In this document: positions 56,650 to 64,000 of the stretch, in pieces
Numbering within the stretch: the stretch's first letter is position 1
Layout of the letters: the number at the start of each line of letters is the position of its first letter
Source of the DNA: Dermacentor variabilis
Taxonomy: Eukaryota > Arthropoda > Arachnida > Ixodida > Ixodidae
Length of the DNA stretch: 64,000 nt
Assembly: GCF_050947875.1 (NCBI RefSeq)
Contig: NC_134570.1
Coordinates: 228,269,265 to 228,333,264 of the forward strand
Reading direction: 5' to 3'
Notes under the pieces: model-generated
The model's database searches: none
What the model saw: the letters and a program-made list of their open reading frames with translations, nothing else
Told to the model about the DNA's origin: nothing
Position numbers and translations under genes: made by a program

Positions 56650-57022
56650 TCCCGTTCTACACTTGCCGCAATAGAAAGCAAAACGTAGCGTAATCTTTTG
56701 CTTCAACTGTAGGAGGCTGGCCCCGAACATGACAATGTATCACTCACGCACGCTGAGCAAAGAACACACCGTCCTGCTTCTAACAGGCAGCCACAGTTCA
56801 AAGGAACGAGGAGCGAGCGCTCTACTTTTTCACTCGGAGTTGCTCCACCGCGCGCGCGCGCGCTCACGATCGCGGAACAACACAGCACCGGAGAAAGGTG
56901 ATCCGTCCAGCGAGCAGCAACGAAGGCCATCCAACGGAGATCGCGTGTCAGCCATCTCGCGTCGCCGCGAAAACACGACAGTCGTTCGCCATTCATTGAA
57001 TATAGCAACAAATCCCCCACGG
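56650..57022 (+). promoter_or_regulatory. possible promoter and first non-coding exon with donor
   Basis: GC-rich, CpG-containing sequence including (CG)n at 56850-56862. It ends in a consensus 5' splice site, CCACG|GTAAGT (GT at 57022-57023). No TATA box is clear and no downstream exon is seen in the window. It could be a first exon of a host gene running to the right, or chance. Confidence 0.25.
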
Positions 57023-58112
57023 TAAGTTAATTCTAACTTAGGTGCGCATTCTGTGTATGTGACATGCTATCACCAGGAAGTTGTCGCGGCGCTTAGCCGA
57101 CGCGACTGACAACGGACTACGCAAGGGCGCTGTGTCTCTCGATGTCAATCAAGAAAACCAGTCGTCGCGATGACTGCATGTGATTTTATCACTTGCCGCT
57201 GTCCGTAAGAGCTTTGAAAATCGCGAACGCTGCCAGAACCGTGGTATGTTGAATAAGAGGTTAGGCGAGAGGACGCTTAAAATGGTTTGTTGACCAGCCC
57301 GTGATTCCGAGCCTATGCGGTGCGTGCTTAGCGTGCATTTTGTTTCTTTGAATTTATTCAGCTTGGCAGTCTACTGTGTACGGAACGCTGTTGAATTAAG
57401 GAGTCGCATAACAGAAGCCGTCATTTTGCTGGCGGCATGCTTTCGTTATAAATAAGCCGCGTGCTTGACGGTGTCTCGCCCATGGGTAATCTGCGACCAC
57501 TGAAGTTGCGTGCAGCAGCAGTGCTAGTTAGAAACTTTGCCTCAGGCATTCAGCTGCATGCTGCAAGAGGTCAATTGGGCGCGTTATCTTGAGTTTGCTG
57601 AAAACGCATCAGGAATCCATGCTTTATGCTGAAGAAAGCATAAACCCCATATAAGCGATCTTGCGCGCGACAGCTACAGGCGATGCGATTGAGATGGCTG
57701 TCGCATTCACTCATCGCCTACAAGTTGTACTCCGTGCGGGCGACGATATTGAGCGACGTCTCCCCGGTGTTGCCGGTATGAGCGCTGCAAATACGCGTCG
57801 AAACTAGCATCACGCGTGCTTTACTAACTTAAGTTTATGTAGTTTACTGTACAAAGTAGCATAAAATATTTCTGAAGGCTTTGTAGTAGGTTCTTATTCT
57901 ACTTTTCATACCTTTGCTCGTTCCGCGCGACAATCGGTAGTATTTGAGTGATGTACATCCAGCTCAGGCTTCGCGCTATTGTCTAGTCGCTCAGAGCACT
58001 TCCGGGTGTCGATCGACTAATTCTACATTTCTAGAGCCGAGCGATCTGTGCAAGCGACGGCCCGTTGTGTCGCTCGAATCCGTCGGTCGTCGCCGTCGCG
58101 CACTAAATCGCC
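57023..58112. other. no gene recognised
   Basis: No supported coding frame. The 57690-58105 interval is rich in GCGAC/GTCGC words as in the MITE at 56126 and may be a decayed relative. Confidence 0.35.
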
Positions 58113-58411
58113 CTATTTATTTATTTATTTATTTATTCATACTCTGATCTTTAAAAGATCTTATCCGGGTGGGAACATACAAGCTCATTCATGCAAACAT
58201 GCAGTTCAAGAAATCATGCCGACGCTTGAATTCAACATGGCAAAAGCACAGAACGCATGAAAACAAAGGAGGAAATGAACCATGTGCGGTTGAGTCGTGA
58301 ATGCAGGTGCGCCTGAAAAACGGGACAAAGAATATTGTTGAACGGCAGCATCAGCAAGTTTATTCCAATCAACTATCGTTCTTGTAAAAATAAGAGCATT
58401 TGAAGCAATCG

Positions 58412-58993
58412 TTATGCGGCATTAACGGGGTTACTGCTAGGCGAGTGTTTATGACGAGCAGCATAACCAGTTAAAGGTGTTAAGATGTGCGACGTATCAA
58501 TATGGTAGTGGCCATTCATTAGCTGAATAAAAAAGTTTAATCGGGAAACACGATTTTGTTCCGTAATCGAAGAGAAGCCACTACGTTTCAGGAGATCTGT
58601 TATATTAAAAGTTCGACCGTAAGAATTATAGATAAATCGGACAGCTTTCCTTTGAATTCTTTCTAATTTTTCAATATTTGTTTTTGTGTAGGGGTCCCGA
58701 ATGATTATTGCATTTGCTAGGGTGGGACTAACTATTGTATTATATGCCTGGAGGCGGACAGTTGGTGTGGAGAATTTTAGCGACCGCCTGAGGATGAACA
58801 ATTTGCGAAGACAATTAGCCATTACAGTGTCAGTATGTTTTGACCAGGAAAGATTGTGAGATATGTGTATACCGAGATATTTATAGTGAGATACTTTGGA
58901 GATGTAAGTGTTCTGGGCAAAATGGTGGAAGAGAAGGGGCTTTTTCCTTGGTGTTATTCTCAGAAAGACGGTTTTTTCATAGTTAATAACCAT
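58412..58993 (-). pseudogene. LN11 reverse transcriptase C-terminal part
   Basis: 193 open codons: MVINYEKTVFLRITPRKKP, YKYLGIHISHNLSWSKHTD, CLRKLFILRRSLKFST, IIRDPYTKTNIEKLERIQRK and AVRFIYNSYGR. These are the thumb and connection region of CR1/Jockey LINEs, and the frame ends normally at 58412. Confidence 0.82.
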
Positions 58994-59182
58994 TTGCCAT
59001 TGATGGCACCATGCAACTATTTTGCCAAAGTCACTATTTAGCCTGATTTGATCTTGGGGTGAGTCAATTTCGTCATATAGTATACAGTCATCCGCGTAAA
59101 GTTAAATTTTTACAGATAGATTTTTGTTGCGTCTTTGTCAATACGCAATGCTCATCAAGGAAACCAATTACATGCTTATAGA

Positions 59183-60270
59183 TTATATGTGTTCGAAAAT
59201 TTTGCATGTTGCCGAAGTCAGAGAAATTGGTAGATAGTTCTTGATGCAATTGTTTCCCGACTTATGTGAGGTTTTGATTTTTGCTGTTTTCCACTCATCC
59301 GGAAGCATGCCATCCTGAAGCGATTTACTAAACAAAATTTCCAAGTATTTAGCACACCTCTCGCCATAATGTTTTAAGAAAGAATTTATATGCCATCTGG
59401 ACCGAGGGATTTTTTTCATAAATTTTAACAGTAAGTGACGTATACCATTCTCAGAAATAACAATGTCGGGAATGGAAGGCAAATCCATGTAAAAGGAAAG
59501 CAGGCAACGATCGTCCGTTGTGAATGGACTACTGAAATGATTGTTAGAAGCAGAACATACAACCTGCTCATCGTGCACATTACGGTCTATTGTAGACATA
59601 TCGGACAGGGAAGAAGAATGACTCATCATCCTCCATAATCTCCCTGGAGACGTTTTCATAAAACTTGGAAGCTGTACATTAAAGTCATTCTCTTTGTCAT
59701 TTATGATCATTTGTTTTCATTTTCTTATGCTTCCTCAATGACCCTTTCGGAATTTGAACTAGCTTTCAATTTTGCAGAATTTTTAAGCCGTTTAAGCCTG
59801 CGTTGCCGGCGCAACGTCTCCTGGGAAATCCAGGGATTCCGACGCGTAGGCTTACTCGCAATCTTTGGAACAAACTGTTGCATACGGTTGAGTATAATGC
59901 CTTTAAATAAAAACCACAGATCATTCATGCTAGCAGTGTTATCTTTAAAGTCGTCCAGATGAAATGCTAGTGTATCAATTGCAGACGCGTCATCTGCACG
60001 AGAAAAATTCGGGTAATACTGAATCTTGTCATTTTTACTAACAGGTGCACATTGCAACGACAATACTACTGGTTGATGGTCTGAAATGCCGTCTGTGACG
60101 GCATTTCAGACCATCTGTGACCATACCATACCAGACCATATGTGACCATACATGAGGCATCACGTTCTATATTTCCACTTACAAAAAATAGATCGAGAAC
60201 TGCATTTGAATCTTTGTGGGTTCAGGAGAAATCCTTAACTACCTGTAGTAAGTCAAAATTAAAAACAATA
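59183..60270 (-). pseudogene. LN11 endonuclease end, linker and RT start
   Basis: The last endonuclease block (SDHQPVVLSLQC, 60090-60040) is followed by 59725-60063 and 59183-59710, which hold the linker (NPWISQETLRRQRRLKRLKN) and RT start (GMLPDEWKTAKIKTSHKSGN, NYLPISLTSATCKIFEHI). Just before SDHQP an inverted duplication (60076-60114) disrupts the reading frame. Confidence 0.8.
60076..60114. repeat. perfect hairpin, 18 bp arms
   Basis: ATGGTCTGAAATGCCGTC, loop TGT, then its exact complement GACGGCATTTCAGACCAT. It lies inside the LN11 endonuclease coding region. Confidence 0.95.
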
Positions 60271-60285
60271 TCAATCATTTGTAAA

Positions 60286-61206
60286 TTTTATTTTATTTAT
60301 TTGTGTGAAAGTGTAACGGATCAATCCCAACAGCACCAGAAAGCTACGTTCCGGAGGAGGCCAACCGAATAGGAAATATAATACGCCTCTGTACCGCTTT
60401 GAGACCGGGCAGGATATTGCTGCAGAACCACAACAAGCCACACTTTGAAACAATGGGGTGCAGCCCATACATGAATAACTTCATGTGAAACATAAGCAAA
60501 GCTAGCTAGACATCCGGCCTCACATAAGAATGTACAACAGATTTCTAGATGCAGTGTATTTCTAAATGCAGTCAGGGACATCCACATGCTGTACAGGACA
60601 TTATCAAATGAGCTGCTGTCTTAGAATACGGCACACAAAAAAAAGGTTCTTGCACAATTTGTCTACATTACCAGCCCTATGCTTAGCAGGTCATCTGGTA
60701 GCCCCTGTCATATAAGTGCACGTGTTTTGTGCCAGTAATGTGGCGCATATATCTCTTCGATCATAGTGCCCATACTATGTGAGTTTGCACACGTTTGTTC
60801 TTTGTTTAACTTTCCATTGTATACTTTATTTTTGAAAATAAGCAGCCAATTGAAAGCAAAGGATATTTCTACAATAATACTGATGAAATCTTAGATAATG
60901 TACGTATGTTTTATTACAAGATGTGCTCTAAAGTTCATGGGCATCATTGTAATCTGATTTTATGTGTTTGTCAGTATGTTCCTCAAGTTACTATTCGTTT
61001 TGTCTTGTGACTGATCAATAAAGGTTTTGAGCTTTTAAGAGAAAATATTTCATTTGAATAACTCGGCGACTACCGATTACATCCCATTCACCAAGCATAA
61101 GTGCAGGAGCTGCTTATGAAGGAATCAAATATTCCCCACATCTAAGTATTGCGAATCCTTTCTAACGTGATCATTGATCTACATCGTGCTTTCACACTAT
61201 TGGGAA
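60286..61206. other. no gene recognised; possible transcript 3' end
   Basis: No supported frame. CAATAAAGGTTTTGAGCTTTT at 61015-61035 is a good poly(A)-signal context in A+T-rich sequence and could be the end of a plus-strand transcript. No exon is recognised upstream. Confidence 0.3.
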
Positions 61207-61378
61207 AAGTACTAGCACTCTAGTCTAAAGGAGTGCAATCACTCTGTTCGGGGGAGTAGAAACACTCGGCTTGGAGGAGTAGAAGTACTCGGTTTGAAGG
61301 AGTAGAAGCACTCGGTCTGGGGGAGTACTATTACCCCTGTGGGGAGAGTATTAGCACTCCGGAAGAGTACTGGCACTC
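61207..61378. repeat. minisatellite of GAGT-N6-ACTC dyads, 23-24 bp period
   Basis: Eight 14-base dyads start at 61207 (AAGT variant), 61231, 61254, 61277, 61300, 61323 (ACCC variant), 61346 and 61365. The steps are 24, 23, 23, 23, 23, 23 and 19. The spacers are G-rich (TGGAG, GGGGG). Each dyad could form a short hairpin or a symmetric protein site. Confidence 0.9.
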
Positions 61379-62201
61379 GCTTGCGATGGAGTAACCAAAC
61401 TTTGTCAGGAGGAGTTGTCCTATTCTCTCTCAAAGAGGGTCGGTCTACTCTCGAAAAGAGAATAAAATATAGGACAAGCAGATACTCCCTCAAAGAGGGT
61501 CCAGAACTATCTTTGTTTTTAGAGCTTTAGTAGCTGGGGCGGAATGTGCGGAACCACTCATCCAAAGCTCCGTATATGGGGCGCAAGGCCCGGCACTGGA
61601 GATGCGAGGGCTGCAATTGTTTTAACGATCGATTTATTTGACGATTGATGTGTTTGTGTTCCTTAATAAGCATAAACACACGTTCGGCTGTGACGGAGAG
61701 AACGACGTCAGTGACGGAATGCCCGCAACCCACCGTTGTCGCTTGCATTCCATGTCTCGAGTTTGCTCGGTGGCGTGGTTAGCAGCATCCGCCCGCCATT
61801 GCCGCTTGTGATTCTCCAAAATTAAATTGCTTCAAAATTAAATCTGTCCGTCACGCAAAACAATGGATTTCTCATACGCCCTTAAGCAATGACTCGTACC
61901 TCCGCAAACGCGGCCTCACCATTACGACGGCAGAAGTGAAATTCTACGCTGGAATGCCGAGCGGCAAGGGAGCCAGCTGTGCAAGAAAGCGACAACGCAC
62001 GAGCCATTGCTGATGATCCTAGTCTTTGCGAACTCCGTCAATGTCGGCACAGGCTCCACCGCCCATAAACAGCTTCGCTGTAAAAACGCAAAACTACGGA
62101 GTGAGCTGGGGTCATATTGAAACAAACATTTCTCAGCGAACCCTTCCGGACTTTCTTGAGCGTGGCTGCCGAATACCGCACACTTTACCACCCGGGGAGT
62201 T

Positions 62202-62202
<1 letters not shown>
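61379..62202. other. no gene recognised
   Basis: Two CCTCAAAGAGGGTC-like blocks (about 61427-61442 and 61488-61502). Otherwise nothing is recognised. Confidence 0.4.

Positions 62203-62243
<41 letters not shown>
62203..62243. repeat. (TTG)n microsatellite
   Basis: About thirteen uninterrupted TTG units. Confidence 0.95.
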
Positions 62244-63639
62244 GCAGCTTACGATGGCTGTAAAGGGACGAAGCGGTTTCAGCTTGCCTTGATCCGTATC
62301 CTGGGGCTTGCGCTGCTCCCATTATAGCTTTTCTGAAACTGTTGTGCGACGCGTCTCAGCTTCAGAAAAGCCAGTATTACGGGCGACCGAAGCCTCAGAG
62401 GATGTCCAATGCGAAAAAAGAGTGTAGGCGCCACATGTATATATTTTTTATTTTTTTAATGCTACGTAGTCAACAGGCTACGATAATTGTCGGAAGCAAC
62501 CCGCAGCAGCTTTTCTTCTGACAGAACACATTATTAGCGTCCGAACGTCGCACAGCGTCTACGAAAGACGCCGTCTTGGACAGCTATTGATCTTGACCTA
62601 TCGGTTTCGTTAAGGTGCTCCAATTATTTCCCTGGAAATTTTGTTATCCGCATTCATGGGCTGCCACACATCTGCGAATCGAAAAAAGACGCACCTATAG
62701 ATTCAGATAAAGAAATAAACACGTTTGTTTTGCACCTTGAGGCAAGGCGCACCACACAAGAATTGTGCAAACTGTCTCTGTTTCGTCGTCCGTTAGCACG
62801 CTATGGCCGAAGCTGCTTGCAACACTGCGTCACGTTTACTCGCCACAGGGCTGGGTACACCTATCGGTATGACATATACTGTATTTGCGATTAGTTGCCA
62901 AAGTACTGTCCGGCCACAGTTATCCACGTGCGTGAAGGAAGACCGCTACTTTAAATTATTGTGCAGTTATACACGCGGGATTTGTCTGTTCTCCATATTG
63001 TCAACCATGTTGTCGTTCCGCATTTATAATGTAGCCGCAATGTAGACAAGAATATATCGAACGCCAGAAAGGCTGCCCACTTACTCAAAGGCCTCGCGGG
63101 CAACTGCTTACACTTATCTGTATTCATGCGTTGTGCGACTGTCAAAGACATCATTAAGGAATGTTGGCAGTTCGAGGAAGGTGACAATGGGCACATGAGA
63201 CAATTTCTTTGCATCCTCATTGCGCGAGAATCGGCAACAGCTATCCAAGAAGGACACCGTAGAGTGCATTGTAATTATTGTGGTGGAGTCCGCGTCCTAT
63301 ATGTCACACCCATGCCTCACCATGTAATGACTGGCGACCAAGCATCTCGCTTACACGTGCCCGACAGTAGCGGGACGCGGGCGTCAGCCACGAGGCCTAC
63401 TGGACCTCTCTTCAGCGCTTGCAGACATTCTTGCCTCATTTCGCGCCATCGAGTTGCATGCAGCTCAACTCTTTCGACAGCCAGTGTATCTGTCCCAAAA
63501 TTTGGCCACCCTGTCAACGATTCTTATCTTTAAGTTATCTTTTATATTTCAGTTAGTGCTGGTCCTGAGATTTCCAGCCGTCTCACCTCACCCAAGCTGC
63601 CCGCATTTTAATGCGTAAGAATTCTTTGGCGAGTACCGC
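62244..63639. other. no gene recognised
   Basis: The longest frame (63126-63533, 135 codons) has mixed codon use and no motif; I do not call it a gene. Confidence 0.4.
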
Positions 63640-64000
63640 AACAAAGCCTAGCAATCTTCGTTCCATAGCTCTTTGCGCGGTCTTTAACTTGTTCTCAAGC
63701 TTCTTTGTCAGTCTCCAAGTCTCTGCCCCATATGTCAGCACTGGTAAAATTCACTGATTGTACACCTTCCTTTTCAATGATAACGGTAAGCTTCCAGTCA
63801 GGAGCTGGCAATGTCTGCCGTATGCGATCCAACCTATTTTTATTCTTCTGTGAATTTCCTTCTCATGATCATGGTTCCCTGTGATTAATTGACCTAGGCA
63901 AACGTACTCCTTCACAGACTCTAGAGGCCAACTGGCGATCCTGAACTCTTCTTCCTTTGCCCGGCTATTTATCATTATCTTTGTCTTATATTAATCTTCA
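63640..64000 (-). mobile_element. LN12: RTE-like LINE fragment, runs off the window
   Basis: Minus-strand frame 63751-63975: INSRAKEEEFRIASWPLES, KEYVCLGQLITGNHDHEKEI and RRIKIGWIAYGRHCQLLTG, matching LN2 at 7670-7885. 63640-63740 matches LN2 near 7925-7985. 3'-truncated relative to LN2; the 5' part lies beyond 64000. Confidence 0.85.

Larger units (their letters stand above)
58113..60285 (-). mobile_element. LN11: CR1/Jockey-like LINE
   Basis: Minus-strand LINE, 5'-truncated in the endonuclease (about 60285) and ending in a (TTTA)n tract at 58113-58136. Coding parts: endonuclease end, linker and RT start (59183-60270), and RT C-terminus (58412-58993). The central RT, including motif C, is eroded around 59040-59180. 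Confidence 0.85.

Noticed and set aside
60860..61045. 3' UTR of a host gene
   Set aside because: A good AATAAA context alone is not enough in A+T-rich sequence; no exon is recognised upstream.
61207..61378. CRISPR-like array
   Set aside because: The repeated part (8 bases in two arms) is too short and the spacers are themselves similar; it is a minisatellite.
63126..63533. 135-codon host gene
   Set aside because: No domain, no splice or promoter context, unremarkable codon use; this length occurs by chance in 64 kb.

Overview
The window reads as intergenic or intronic chromosomal DNA of a hard tick (Ixodidae, probably a metastriate). This is inferred from the repeat content: tRNA-derived SINEs that resemble the tick SINE Ruka, RTE-, I/R1- and CR1/Jockey-like LINEs, a hAT-type element whose ends begin CAGGCACGTACCCAGG, and several Ty3/gypsy elements of Mag-like character. 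There is no bacterial, CRISPR or rRNA signature. I found no complete host gene. One short phase-0 exon candidate (50524-50640, minus) and one possible first exon with a GTAAGT donor (near 57022, plus) are the only host-gene traces.

Layout, with working names. 1-1103: gag remnant and a (TA)n array. 1104-10435: a nest built on minus-strand gypsy GY1. Inside GY1 lie LINE LN1 (in its 3' LTR), a SINE, a 3.06 kb hAT-like element (which carries the RTE LINE LN2, itself split by a 184 bp insert), and plus-strand gypsy GY2. Both outer ends of the nest abut (TA)n, so the insertion appears to have split one microsatellite. 10903-17745: repeat R (copy R1) split by the nearly intact gypsy GY3. 17870-24868: LINE LN3 split by gypsy GY4 with an exact 4 bp target duplication. 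24869-38009: two minus-strand relatives of GY3 (GY5, GY6) that share one LTR. GY5 is split by the full-length 6.1 kb LINE LN4, and the shared LTR is split by a 1.06 kb TTAA-flanked element.

38010-44024: LINE fragments (LN6, LN7), a period-120 minisatellite, a SINE and a tRNA-like head. 44025-48847: a second, inverted copy of repeat R (R2) split by LINEs LN8 and LN9. R1 and R2 act as each other's empty-site control. 48848-64000: a SINE, the candidate host exon, RTE LINE LN10, a foldback sequence, a 402 bp MITE, a possible promoter/exon, LINE LN11, a regular GAGT-N6-ACTC minisatellite, a (TTG)n tract and the start of another RTE LINE (LN12).

The gypsy elements carry gag (CCHC knuckle), protease, reverse transcriptase, RNase H and integrase and lack env. 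The LINEs carry endonuclease and reverse transcriptase. Almost every copy is broken by stops, frameshifts, deletions or nested insertions. GY3 (one stop in gag, one in pol, LTRs about 1% different) and LN4 (long ORF2, two in-frame stops, one frameshift) are the youngest-looking. The value of the window lies mainly in the order of insertions and in the junctions, which can be read directly.
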